Of a stretch of 64,000 bases of DNA, positions 10,661 through 23,590 are shown in pieces. A model generated the notes under the pieces. It was not told the origin of the DNA. It searched no databases and was given only the letters and a program-made list of their open reading frames with translations. The DNA is from Antedon mediterranea (Eukaryota; Echinodermata; Crinoidea; Comatulida; Antedonidae). Both the position numbers and the translations under genes were made by a program. The stretch covers positions 3,072,312-3,136,311 of the forward strand of contig NC_092675.1 of the NCBI RefSeq assembly GCF_964355755.1, given 5' to 3'. Each line of letters opens with the position of its first letter. Position 1 is the first letter of the stretch.

Positions 10661-12357
10661 GAGATGTACAAGCATTTTTTTTTTATTTCTTGCGATGTGA
10701 ATGCGTTAATACTGTATTTTCTAGATGTTTGCCGTGAAAAGTGATTGGAAGTTGGAGTTCCCTGGGTTGAGAATGTGTGGCACCCGGAATAATTGAATCT
10801 TTTTTAAAAACTACCTCGATTACGAGATTCTCATATAACATTAAGCAGGTCAAAGGTCATTAATACAGTAGGTCAATGAAGATACTTTTACATGCTCATG
10901 TTATATAGATCAATAATAATGCATTTTGATTATTATTTCATTTAGGAAGCATCTAATTTGACAGTTAGCTGGTATCCTATTTCACCAGACAGCCTAAATG
11001 TGATTACTGTTACTATGACAACTTGATTAACATCATGTAAACCAAAAAGATGCTTCTCACATTATGGCACATCTATTCTAATACAACTAAAAAAAAGTCA
11101 TAATTAATTTGATATTAAAATTAAATCAATTGTCTGTACCCCAGCTGATCATCAGATTACATCTTTAAAGGGTCAACCCAATCTATTTAGGGGACACCCC
11201 TATATTAATGGGCAAGTCTGTTGGCTCAAAGGTTGACCAATCAGTTGACCTGATGGAGTGAGCCCGTTGGGTTGAGTGACCATGATAGAAAAAAGCCCTT
11301 AGAAGATCCGGTGCTAATCTTGTTGAAAAAAAAAAAGTGGTGCGATATTTGTGTGTTGTGTATTCAAATAAAATGACTAAAACCACCTCCCATTTAAAAT
11401 GTTTGAAAGGGCTTCAGAAATATATTTTCTAGGAGGTGAATCCTCATACATAGAAATTGATATGGTAGGATGAAAAAAAGATTTGATGAGAATGTTTAAT
11501 ATATCATCATCTAATATTGAGTGTTTTATTGAGGCATTTTCTTGTATAAACTGAGAAATGTAAAACATGTGATGAAAGATACACAGAACAGGCTAAATAT
11601 AATAGTAATAACAAATGTTTGCAATATAAAAATATGAATATGAATGGCTGGAAACATATACATAAATTGGCAAAGAACATTACAACACTCAGACACTAGC
11701 TAGCTATGCCTAGGTCTACAGTATCTCTCCTTAAACAAACTACACACATCTATTATATTGTGATTAAAAATGATAAATACTGTATCCATTTTCCGATCGA
11801 TTGAATTTCAGTGTTAGATTGACGGCCTAGCTCTCCCTAATCGAATACATACAAAGGGTACCTACATTGTGCTTGATAGGCAACACAAGTCGCTCAGTCA
11901 ACATCATCACAGGTGGTGGTGGTAACACACAGTACAGCTGGGTTTTACCACAGCCTAGCGTCTGGGCTAAATCTATTCTAGGCCTATATCAAATTAACAA
12001 TATAGATACTGACCAATAACTCACAAAGCTTAGTTATCCTTATAAAATCCCGTTATACTATCCAATATGCAACATTTCTGTCAATTCACCTTCATCATTT
12101 ACGATCACGTACCTCTGCTGTTATATTGTACAGTTTGACAAATCCAGCAGTCAAAACAAACCACCAAACACATCATCACCTGGTGGTGGCCTGGGGAAAT
12201 AAAATGAGGGCGCTGTAAACAATTTGGATACTTTCACTTTTTCCAAGATCTTTTAATAGACGACTTTTTTCAAAGTTAAGAAGATGAAATGTTTTAACCT
12301 ACATTGCTGTATGCATTAAATACCTTATGCATGCTGAAGAATTTGTTGCCTTAATTG

Positions 12358-12540
12358 AAACAGACTACTGTTGTACTATGATGTTAAATAAAAATACAAT
12401 TGCGACCTCTAGCAAAACAGTCTACTGCTGCTGCTGCTATGATGATAAATAAAAATATCTTTGCGACCTCTAGCAAAACAGACTACTGCTGCTACTTTGA
12501 CGATAAATAAAAATATCATTGCGACCTCTAGCAAAATCGG
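12358..12540 (+). repeat. Tandem repeat, about 65-bp unit, nearly three copies
   Basis: GCGACCTCTAGCAAAACAG followed by CTACTGCTGCT and GATRATAAATAAAAATAT repeats at about 12400, 12465 and 12525. The middle copy has a GCT expansion. Confidence 0.75.
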
Positions 12541-13204
12541 TAACTTTATTTATTCGGTACAGGTATAGTCCACGTCGTGAAATAGAAAATGTACATGTGA
12601 TATACGAATATCATTCTATTGTGGTTATTACTATTATTTTACTATAATATAAATTAAAATCATGGTCATTCGATTACAAAATATACTTTAACAAAACAGG
12701 ATAATATTTCGCCTACAGAATTTAGTTCTCTAGTCACTCGACCATTTTTTAAAGGTGCTTTTAGAACAAAACGCAAGCAGAGTAGGCCTAATCGAAAGTC
12801 CTTAGTAGTAGGGTCCTGCAGACCTTACTAGACCATTATTTTTATTTTATATCACTCTGTGCTCGCCTGATTCCAAATTGGGTACACTTGAGTACATTGT
12901 ATTAAAATACGAAAAGATATTACAATTCAGTGACTTATTTCTATTTTGTATCACTAGAAAAGTAAAGTAACAACAACATGTGAACAATGTGTGTGGAATA
13001 TTGAAAATCTTGAGATGAGCTTAATTCTAAATTTGAATATTTAACATCAAAGTTTCTGGTATCGAGTCACATCAATGTGCCGATATTTCTTTAGTACCGT
13101 AGGCCTATGATACCATTTACCACCACTACCAAGCCATGTTTCAGGTAGTACCTTCTCCAACCACCCTGGTTTGTCGTAGTATATTGGTAATATACCGTAA
13201 TGTT

Positions 13205-13900
13205 GAAACGATCAAGATACGTGTACCGTACTTTATTGAGGTAAGCTGCAGTTTCTGAAACCACCAGGATTTTCTACCGTACTTTATTGAGGTAAGCTGC
13301 AGTTTCTGCAACCACCCAGGATTTCGTACAGTACTGTATTGAGGTAAGTTGCAGTTTGCAACCACACAGGATTTTTTTACCGTACTGTTGTGAGGTAAGC
13401 TGCAGTTTCTACAACCAGCCTGGATTTTAGTCCGTACTGTATTGAGGTAAGCTGTAGTTTCTGCAACCAGCCAGGATTTTAGACCGTACTGTATTGGGGT
13501 AAGCTGCAGTTTCTGCAACCAGCTAGGATTTAGTCCGTACTGTATTGAGGTAAGCTGTAGTTTCTGCAACCATCCAGTTTAGTCCGTTCTGTATTGAGGT
13601 GAGCTGCAGTTTCTGCAACCAGCCAGGATTTAGTCCGTACTGTATTGAGGTCCCGATTGAGGTAAGCTGTAGTTTCTGCAACCATCCAGTTTAGTCCGTA
13701 CTGTATTGGGGTAAGCTGCAGTTTCTGCAACCATCCAGTTTAGTCCGTACTGTATTGAGGTAAGCTGTAGTTTCTGTACCCATCCAGTTTAGTCCGTTCT
13801 GTATTGAGGTAAGCTGTAGTTTCTGCAACCACTCAGGATTTCGTACCGTACTTTATTGAGGTACGGTAAGCTGCAGTTTCTGCAACCACCCAGGATTTTC
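13205..13900 (+). repeat. Minisatellite with 50- to 65-bp units
   Basis: About 13 units of the form TCCGTACTGTATTGAGGTAA followed by GCTGCAGTTTCTGCAACCA and a short variable tail. Each unit carries GAGGTAAGC, a good match to a 5' splice site on plus. Long frames on minus (13141-13569, 13530-13730) come from the repetition and are not called as genes. Confidence 0.9.
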
Positions 13901-14728
13901 GTATCCGCTCTCATAATTGATATTTTAGACTGATTTTACAGCCGAAAGTTACCGCCTCTTGAAATTAAATCTAAACCTGTGGTGACTTGTCATAATTCCT
14001 TCTGCACTATAATAATATTCTGTCGTGTTCACCCAAAATCAAATCAATGTGTCGCTTACGACGGCCTGTTTCTCGAAATAAAACCCAATATTGGTGTATA
14101 ATATATATAGAATATAAATTATGTAATTTATTCATAAATTATTAATTTCCTTTTTATTATCGAACTTTCAGTGATGAAGGAACGTTCGCATATTTGGACT
14201 GCCCACGATGGCGTTCGTGGGCGTGCGATTTTTAAATATCATCAAGCAGCAATGAACTAACAATTATTCTGTTGGGAGCTATAATAATTCTATTATTAGA
14301 CACAAGCGACTAAGGTGAATTGCAGAGACTTATACATCAGGGCATTATTCACAAATTTGTATAAATAATTATACGTTTGCGGGTATTTTTTCACACCATT
14401 TACCAGGCTAGGTGACTTACCAAACATACAAAAAAACCTTCATAAAGGCGTATTACTAGTTGGAATGGTTTTCACCTTTACATTGTAAATGATAAATTGA
14501 ATTTGCAATGAATTTCAATAATATAGGCCCCCGCAAAATAATTTACTTCAGACAGAATAATAGATAACTAATGGGAAATGATATTATGTTTGATCGGTCA
14601 TTCCTGGATATGAGCGAAGAACTTTAAAAATAAAATAAGTATAAAATGTAATGCCATAGTAAGTGATAACATGAGGGAAATGTGTATGTTATGTCCTCTT
14701 ATTATATTTATAATGTGATGTCTTTCTT

Positions 14729-15073
14729 TAAAGATGTATTGTCCCAAAAAACATGACAAATTAAGATTAATAAAAGACTTTGAATAGATTATTTTGTAGT
14801 TTTAACACAGTTAATCACTTCCGTAGAAAATAACGGAAACATTAATGATTTTCACTTATAAAATGATAAAAATAAATGGTTCAATTCAACAAAAAACCCA
14901 TTGGTTGACAGCCAATTTGACTATTTGGTTTAACAATTTTCAGGTAAATATTTTTTTTTTCTCGATCCAATTTTTGGTCAAAGTGGATAACTATTATGTG
15001 ACATTAAAATAGCATATTAAAAAAAAAGGTGTTAAGAATTACTTTTTCTGGGGGACAATACATCTTTAAGAGA
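14729..15073. mobile_element. MITE with AGATGTATTGTCCC terminal repeats and TTAA flanks
   Basis: The left end TTAAAGATGTATTGTCCC and right end GGGACAATACATCTTTAA are exact inverted copies, giving a 14-bp TIR (AGATGTATTGTCCC) flanked by TTAA on both sides. The 345-bp interior is AT-rich and non-coding. TTAA flanks are the target-site signature of piggyBac-type transposases, so a piggyBac-mobilised MITE is a reasonable inference. Confidence 0.75.
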
Positions 15074-15505
15074 GAAATTGTTTCATTAGTTTATCAATTT
15101 AATAGGCATACAAACCAGAATTAAACTTACTTATTTCAAATGTATTCATTCGTTCATTTATTTACAAATACAAGAAAAGAGAACAAGCAATACACGTAAA
15201 GTGTAAAATAAATAATATTATTTATAATATAATGATATTTATTTATTTTATGAACTTCCCATTTTTAACCAGGCCAATGTATTTTTAAATTCTATCTCTT
15301 CTTTATACTGTACCAGACTCTCTCATCGATTGGCCCTTAGACAGACAACATAGTTAAAAAATAAAGACAATTTAATTTTATGTTTTTATGCTTCTATTAC
15401 TGGTAAATGGGTAAAGATACATTTAAGTTGGCATAAACAAAAAGAAAGTAAATTTCCTGGACAAACCGCATCGGAAAAATCGAAAGGTCAAAATTGCTTC
15501 CGTTT

Positions 15506-15525
15506 GTTTGTTTGTTTGTTTGTTT
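15506..15525. repeat. TTTG microsatellite
   Basis: Five tandem TTTG units, readable as AAAC on minus. Confidence 0.9.
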
Positions 15526-17501
15526 ACTATTAAAACACGTTCATGGAGATGTTTTGATGAAGAACCTATCATGATGGAAAAATAAGATTTTTTTGATTTG
15601 AAAAAATAATTATAAAAATTACTTGAAAAGCTGAAGCCCTGTGTATAATTAATTGGTAGGCCTATATTGGTTTCGCTCATTAGGCCAATCCATACTAGCC
15701 ATAATGATGGTAAAATTAATACTTAATGTAAATGATAAACTTATAAATGTAAATTATAAATTATTTTTAAACGTCAAATGTAAGGTAAAAGAGATGTATT
15801 CAAAGTAAAACGTGACCAACAAAATAGAATGAAGAATTATTAAACAGATGGAAACTATACGTCACTGATTCAGACTATCATGACGTCATTCTCAATTGTG
15901 GCACGTCACAGCAATAATTTTGTGTGTGCCCTATTGTGCTTTCTGATCGGATACACTAAATGAAATGTGCGAAGAACAAATACACGTAATCAAGAATACA
16001 CACGCTTTATTATTAATTAATTCAATCTTTTATTTCGGAATCTCTGATCCATAGAAAGTAAATTTACGTATACATTAATAAAATTTTTAAAAAATGTAGT
16101 AAATTACTACTACTCATCTCAGGACGGCATCCACCTCGAGAGCATCTTTAACTTATAGGCCTATAAGACATTGTCTATAATCGTTTTTACTATAATTAAG
16201 ACTAAACATCAATGTATTTCGATGGACTACACAAAATAAATTAAAATAAATAAATAAAGTCATTCTCAACTACGTCATCCACCATATGTCCTCTACCTGA
16301 CCCAGGTGTTCTCTGATAGATATACATATCCTGGAATAGACTCATTATCTTAGCAACTTGAAAAAATAAACACAATTGACCCGATTTCTGGGGTAATCCC
16401 TTTAGAGAGGCGCACCTTTAAGTATCCTATACCGTATTGTTTCCTGTGTAATAAAGTGTGTAGTTATGAGATTAACTATTGCTTATTTACAATTACCAAA
16501 CCAGAAAGATGAGCAAAAATAACAGTAAGTTTATTATTGTAATCTTAACATATTTTTTATTTCTATATTTATTCTCCTGCGCGTGGTTGTGTTTGTCTTT
16601 CGGTGTTGGCCGAGCGGTCTGTCTGTCTGTTGATTGTCTAATTAGTTAAGAACGTATTTTGGAATGAATTAATGAATAATATTATAGGTATTATCGTGTT
16701 ACGGTTGAGGTTAGACTAGGCGTATGGCCTAATACAGATGAAACATGTGATAAGTATTATGTGTCACGGTATCGTCTCATTAGACTGCACACATTATTTA
16801 CCGTACAGTATACCGTACCTAAGGATGGCAATATTCCAGTATTTGTTGGTTTTAGAAAACGAATACGTTGGTTTTTTTTCACACAAAACTTTATTGCAGT
16901 TTTAAAATAGGTAAAAACCTCACGACAGGATATATTTATTTGTCAGTGATAATATATTTGGTAAAGCATCAACCATCATTCAAAACTCAACTACTTCATG
17001 TTCAGGTATCTGAGTGTACAAAATTCATGGACTGTGATGGCATATCAATGATATAACCTTTAGAGTCCGTAGAATAATAAATGTGTTTATAATCCGACAA
17101 AATGCCACTTGCCCACTGTTTTTTATTTGGTTCATATAACCAGTGACATTTATTAGCTGCCCAATCTAAAAAAATAAATCATACATTTATTTGCTTTAAA
17201 TCGGTTTGATTATTTTCCGTCTCGGATCCTAATGCGGGGGAAGACTTAATATCGCGAAATAAATGTCAAGAAAATGTTGAAAGATATACAACGTTTTCTA
17301 CCAACAAAGAAAATTGATAGACCAGGTTATATAATTTTGTTAAATATTATTTCAAGGAAATTTAATCGAAAAAATAACTAAAGAAAACATAGAAGTTCAG
17401 TTCAATGCTGCTCATTGGAGGATAGATGGCGTGCGACTATTATGTGTATTGGTTACGTGTGTGCCTACGTGTGTCAAAGTGTAGGCCTATGGTTATGCTT
17501 C

Positions 17502-17945
17502 TTAAAGCGTGGTTCTCACTAGCAACGCAACGCAAGAAATAGACACAACGCAAGCGAGTTCGAATAATCCATCGCTTGCGATTGGTCAACTCGCTTACGT
17601 TGCGTTACGTCCTTAAAGCGTGGTTCTCACTAGCGACGCAACACAAGGACGTAACGCAACGCAAGTGAATTGACCAATCACAAGCGATGGCTTATTCGCT
17701 TGTGATTGCTAACTGTCTATAACTTCGCTTGTCATTGGTTAAAACGCTTGCGTTGCGTTTACGTCCTTGCGTTACGTTCTAGTAGGAACCAAGCTTTAAG
17801 CTTGGTTCTCACAGAGACGCAACGCAAGGACCTAACGCAACGTAAGTGATTTGACCAATCACAAGAAATGGATTATTCGAACAGTTACTTATTATTGGTT
17901 AACTCGCTTGCGTCGCGCTTGCATCCAAAAATAGGAATCAAGCTA
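17502..17945. mobile_element. Array of three A-type GTGGTTCTCACTAG MITEs
   Basis: Three elements follow each other: about 17502-17612 (right end lost), 17613-17797 and 17796-17945. Each starts TTAAAGCGTGGTTCTCACTA or similar, contains CCAATCACAAGCGA or its complement, and ends in the inverted terminal sequence (AGTAGGAACCAAGCTTTA). The second and third share the AAGCTTTAAGCTT junction. The elements are rich in ACGCAACG-type blocks and encode nothing. Confidence 0.8.
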
Positions 17946-18430
17946 GAGGGAGCGTGGATTTCCATGCTATGCATTTCATCATGCAATATGTGACGATGTT
18001 GAAATAATTGACTTTTTGTGCCATGCATCCCAACATAACATTCATACCAGAATAATATAGATTTCTCCAGTATCATATTTGGCAACATATTAAATTATAA
18101 ATATGAATTATTATCAGCGATAAATTGCTTCCTATGCTTAAAAGTAAGTGACGATGTCATAAATCATGATGTTTTCAGAAGATCCTCATTATGAATCTGT
18201 CGATCAAACTTATTAAATTTAATAATACAACATGTAGAATTCTAAGAATTTCAAATTGCGCTTTAAGAAAAAGAACAAATTAAAGTCTGTTTGCAAAATG
18301 TTGTCCTTTAAGATGTTTATTTTGAAGTGAAGATCTCCGAAGAATGACAAACAGTGTGTGTTGCTTTCTTTAATTTGAGTTAAAGGATGTTGACACAATG
18401 CATCTACAAGTGAAGTAGGCCTGGTTATAA

Positions 18431-18448
18431 GCCCCCCCCCCCCCCCCA
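18431..18448. repeat. Poly-C run
   Basis: About 18 consecutive C residues in otherwise AT-rich sequence; a natural place for length polymorphism or assembly error. Confidence 0.9.
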
Positions 18449-19198
18449 CAGAACAATGGGCCTAATCGGTTGTACACGTCAGTTTGATGTTGCATGACAG
18501 ACAAGAGTGCATCCTGAGCAAGTGAAATATTTATAAGCACCATTAACCAGAGCACCTTATTCGGGTTTAGGCTTACTTGTATTCGACTACTAGGCCTACA
18601 TAACCGTTCTTTGGTTTATGGATTTACTGTATGTTACAGCCTAGTATACTTTACTAAATTTATTCGGCATTTACATAATACGACATAATGACGTAGACAT
18701 TGACGAAAATCAGCAAATTTTTATGACCGTGTTCCCGCGCTTCTCGTGAATGTGACAATAGTAAATAATGATCATCACTTTTTTATTTTCTTAAAGATGA
18801 ACTTGCTTAACGATTTTCGTTTGTATTTCTACGTACATAAGAAGATTTTTACATTTACATGAAATTATGTTCTCTTCAATAATATCAACAAAATTGATCA
18901 TGTTATTTCAGTAATTATTATGAACTTTGATGATAACAAACAAATAAATAAGATTAGAAGCCACTTTACGACAATTGTGACATTTGTTGTTATTGGATGA
19001 GAGTTGCAATATTCTCCGGAGCTACATAACGACAAACACGACATCACGAAAGATTACAAAGCACTTTTGGAATCCAAAAGAGTTAAAAGAAATTCTATCA
19101 AATTGAGGTTCGTGGATTGAAGACAGCAATGTATATTAATGTCGTAAAAATACAATGGCGGCTATCAAAAAATGTGTAAATTCCTTCCAAAAAAGTCA

Positions 19199-20760
19199 TT
19201 TGGGGCACAGTGCATGCATTAGAATGAATGGGGCACAGTGCATGCATTAGAATGATTGGGGCACAGTGCATGCATTAGAATGAATGGGGAACAGTGCATG
19301 CATTAGATTGATTGGGGCACAGTGCATGAATTAGAATGAATGGGGCACAGTGCATGCATTAGAATGAATGGGGCACAGTGCATGCATTAGAATGAATGGG
19401 ACACAGTGCATGCATTAGAATGAATGGGGCACAGTGCATGCATTAGAATCATCAATGGGGCACAGTGCATGCATTAGAATCATCAATGGGGCACAGTGCA
19501 TGCATTATAATGAATGGGGCACAGTGCATGCATTAGAATGAATGGGGCACAGTGCATGCATCAGAATGAATGGGGCACAGTGCATGCATTAGAATGATTG
19601 GGGCACAGTGCATGCATTAGAATGAATGGGACACAGTGCATGCATTAGAATGAATGGGGCACAGTGCATGCATTAGAATGATTGGGGCACAGTGCATGCA
19701 TTAGAATGAATGGGGAACAGTGCATGCATTAGAATGATTGGGGCACAGTGCATGAATTAGAATGAATGGGACACAGTGCATGCATTAGAATGAATGGGGC
19801 ACAGTGCATGCATTAGAATGAATGGGACACAGTGCATGCATTAGAATGAATGGGGCACAGTGCATGCATTAGAATCATCAATGGGGCACAGTGCATGCAT
19901 TAGAATCATCAATGGGGCACAGTGCATGCATTATAATGAATGGGGCACAGTGCATGCATTAGAATGAATGGGGCACAGTGCATGCATCAGAATGAATGGG
20001 GCACAGTGCATGCATTAGAATGAATGGGGAACAGTGCATGCATTAGAATGATTGGGGCACAGTGCATGAATTAGAATGAATGGGACACAGTGCATGCATT
20101 AGAATGAATGGGCCACAGTGCATGCATTAGAATGAATGGGACACAGTGCATGCATTAGAATGAATGGGACACAGTGCATGCATTAGAATGAATGGGGCAC
20201 AGTGCATGCATTAGAATCATCAATGGGGCACAGTGCATGCATTAGAATCATCAATGGGGCACAGTGCATGCATTATAATGAATGGGGCACAGTGCATGCA
20301 TTAGAATGAATGGGGCACAGTGCATGCATCAGAATGAATGGGGCACAGTGCATGCATTAGAATGAATGGGGAACAGTGCATGCATTAGAATGATTGGGGC
20401 ACAGTGCATGAATTAGAATGAATGGGACACAGTGCATGCATTAGAATGAATGGGGCACAGTGCATGCATTAGAATGAATGGGACACAGTGCATGCATTAG
20501 AATGAATGGGGCACAGTGCATGCATTAGAATCATCAATGGGGCACAGTGCATGCATTATAATGAATGGGGCACAGTGCATGCATTAGAATCATCAATGGG
20601 GCACAGTGCATGCATTATAATGAATGGGGCACAGTGCATGCATTAGAATGAATGGGGCACAGTGCATGCATTATAATGAATGGGGCACAGTGCATGCATT
20701 AGAATCATCAATGGGGCACAGTGCATGCATTATAATGAATGGGGCACAGTGCATGCATAG
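19199..20760 (+). repeat. 28-bp minisatellite with higher-order structure, about 55 units
   Basis: The unit is AATGGGGCACAGTGCATGCA followed by TTAGAATG. It is repeated about 55 times in 1.56 kb with very low divergence, and every unit contains the 8-bp palindrome TGCATGCA. Variant units (ATCATCA spacers, TTATAATG, CATCAG, GGGAACAG, CATGAATT, GGGACAC) recur in the same order, so blocks of 11 to 15 units repeat as a higher-order unit. The reading frame is interrupted and no gene is implied. Confidence 0.97.
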
Positions 20761-21344
20761 ACTCAATGTTCAACAAAATCTGAAAAACAATTCTTGAAAT
20801 GGGTAAAGCAATGAATGAATTTCTGAAAAACTCGCGCGCCACACTTTATTAGTGATAAATAAAGATCCGCTCACACCAACGCGACAAAACGGTTTCTAAA
20901 ATGAACCCAATCCATTACTATTGCAGGTATGTCTTCTAACGAATCATAAAGAATAATGGCCATAATGTTTTCACCGAGGCGTGGGCGACCTTTTCAGTTG
21001 TTTCTATATATACTCTAACTCAATCTACCAAAATGAAACTGGATCTGCCTTTATATACATTTATTTAAATTACATTATCAAATGACATTTTCCAATAACG
21101 GTCATTATTAATGTTATGTAATTTCTTAGTCGAAGTGTTTGTACATAGTGAACGTCTGTGCCTTTGAAAGTAGCTGGCTTATTTGAGTTACACCAGCGTT
21201 TTTCCTTTTATGTTGTTTTATTGACGACATGCTGGTCGAGTAATTAAACGAAACGAAGCAGAGGGAGCTGCTTGATTCAATGAAGGCAATCCAACAATAA
21301 GATGCTGAGCTCCGGAGATCAAAGGGTTTATCTGTGGCTGCAAC

Positions 21345-21515
21345 ACGACGATCACTTCCAACAAGCTCCTTAACTGACACTGCGCGCCGCGGAGAATACG
21401 TTCACAGCGTTACTGTTGGTATTAATGTCGTAGCCAGACATAAGATCAATGGACTGTTACAAGTTCTTATCTTGTCAAGGCGAGCTCAGTGTCCTGTTGT
21501 TAGTTTGCCTTGGTT
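21345..21515 (+). repeat. Dispersed repeat, about 170 bp (copy 1 of 3)
   Basis: Shares GTAGCCAGACATAAGATCAA, GGACTGTTACAAG and AAGGCGAGCTCA with a plus copy at 37800-37975 and an inverted copy at about 26370-26510. No common protein frame. Confidence 0.65.
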
Positions 21516-22249
21516 CAATCGATGTGTCGTCGTCGGAGGAGAGGACGTCCCCAATATTCTAGGTCTTAACATCACGTAGTTTGGTCGTTGGTTGTTCTGA
21601 GAAGCAGCTACGAACCAACCAATAAACGCCCCACCATGACATTTTAAGTTCGTTCCAACTGAAATGTTTTTTGTTTTTACTGAGGGTTTTATTTGTACCT
21701 ATTCATTAGTTAGTTATTTACTTCCTTTCCGACTTATTTCAGGCATAAATCAACTCCTGTAGTGGCTAAACTGATAAAGTCGTATAGTGTCTTATCGTTA
21801 TAATTTCAAAAATAGATCATCTACAATTTTCAACGACACGGTAAAACAATAAATTTGAAATATCTTAGGGAATTATTATAAAATTTATTTATTGCAACTT
21901 AATAAATTAAACTGTTATGACACTGCAAGGATTGTGATTTTCATTTCAGTTCCAGAACATTGATTAATTTCAATAATGGCAAAATAACAATTATGTATAA
22001 TATAATTATGACATTTTGAGGATTTTAATAGTTATATTATATTGATTAATAACATTTACCGTAAATCATTGATAACAATCGAATGATTGAGATCTAGACA
22101 TGCCAAAGCCTTTAATTATTGTCTTTTTTATGCTGTTAGTATTCCCTGGAATTCTTTTATTACGAGTGTTGCGTTTTGATATTTTTATTTTATTTTTATT
22201 TATTCTTATTATTTTATAACTTCTCGCTAAGATGTATGTACGTGAAGGA

Positions 22250-22562
22250 TGGGGACCAACAGGTAGTAAACACCTCTAAAACGGTCCAGTCACAATTGCA
22301 CAATGGCCGGCTGTGTGTGACCGTGGCTGAGTTTGTGCGGTCTAGTACACCGGGGTAACCCCCTACTCGTCTCGAAAGATGTACTGGGTTCTTTAAAGTG
22401 CACATGAGCTAGATGTGTAAATTGGACCTACGGTTTATAGTCCTTATTCGAGAAGACTCGTTATTCCACCAGAACCATAGAGCGAGTGAGCCTCAAACCC
22501 CTGCCGATGTTACGGCTATGTAATTACGGTTCAACTGTATTAACCGCTCGACCACTCCAGCT
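22250..22562 (-). mobile_element. tRNA-derived SINE (minus orientation)
   Basis: Read on minus it begins with a tRNA-like head (CTGGAGTGGTCGAGCGGTTA as box A region, GGGGTTTGAGGCTC near box B). It continues with the blocks AAGGACTATAAACCGTAGG, CTTTAAAGAACCCAGTACAT and GGTTACCCCGGTGTACTAGA, which are familiar from interspersed invertebrate repeats. It lies in the intergenic region. Confidence 0.65.
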
Positions 22563-22712
22563 CATAACACGTGCTAAAATGTTTATATTTTTACTAATAT
22601 TAAGCCGAATTGCCCATTATAAAAATAGAGCACAGACAAGCATTTTATAGTAATACTAGCAGTACATTATGGTGATATTAAAAAAATTTACACACGAACT
22701 TAACGCCTCAAC

Positions 22713-22880
22713 TAAAGCTTGGTTCCCACTATAGCGACACAACGTAACGCAATCTACGCAACGTAAGAAAATGCCATTCCATTCATTATGTTTGCCCCCG
22801 CCTGCGTGATATGAAACCTGCGATGTTTGCAGCACTGTTGCATCGTCGGTTCCCAGTTGTGTTTACGCAATACAGCACCT
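22713..22880. mobile_element. B-type GTGGTTCCCACTAG MITE, 3'-truncated
   Basis: Starts TAAAGCTTGGTTCCCACTAT and continues with the CGCAACGTAAGAAAATG and CCCCCGCCTGCGTGA blocks that define the B subfamily (compare 31122-31345 and 32464-32664). The match fades after CGCAATACAGCAC, so the right terminal repeat is missing. Confidence 0.75.
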
Positions 22881-23491
22881 TTTTTTCACGGTTAAAAGAC
22901 GATAACCTAACAGTTACAAAAAAGTAAAACAACAGCGATGGGAATTCAGATGGGTATTTATGTAGACTTACAATACTAGTAGACTTCATTTAATAACATC
23001 ATTTTCTAATGCATAACAATTTAGATTCGATACTCGGTGGAAAGGAAGAGAAAGAAGGATATCAATTTAGACTATTAGCTTCAACTGTAAATGTTAGTTA
23101 TTTCAATTCATTATCGAATTTGAAGGACAAATATCAAACCTCAAAAGACTGTTTACAAGATGTATACAATGATAGACAATTTACCTGCATTAAAATATTA
23201 ATTGAATAATTTACTATAATATACGGAAAGCAGTGCATTAATAACCACCTACACATGTTATTAAAACACGTAATGATCTCAACTCGACAACCGTGATTGT
23301 CTATATCCTGCTCTTTAAAAATAATTATCAATGAATAAAATGTTATAATCCATAGGCCTATTTAACATTATTAGTTTGTCGTATTATAAACAAGATTGGC
23401 GAATAAATACAATTTAATGCAGCAACAAATAAAAAATAAATGTTTATACATAAATAAATAAGATGTCAATACAAAAATGTTACTAACAGTA

Positions 23492-23590
23492 TTAAGCTCT
23501 GTTCACACTATTAAGCTCTGTTCACACTATTAAGCTCTGTTCACACTATCAAACCTTATGTGACAACAAAAATGTGATATTTTTTTTGTC
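23492..23590. repeat. Half MITE with triplicated end
   Basis: The 19-bp block TTAAGCTCTGTTCACACTA stands three times in direct tandem (about 23492-23548). It is followed by the inner part of the AGCTCTGTCTACACTATC MITE (TTATGTGACAACAAAAATGT), but the right half is absent. Confidence 0.75.

Noticed and set aside
13141-13730. Minus-strand frames of 142 and 66 codons
   Set aside because: They are read through a minisatellite and consist of the repeat translated over and over; there are frame changes between units.
19199-20760. CRISPR-like appearance of the regular array
   Set aside because: There are no unique spacers; units are contiguous variants of one 28-bp sequence in an intron-bearing genome.
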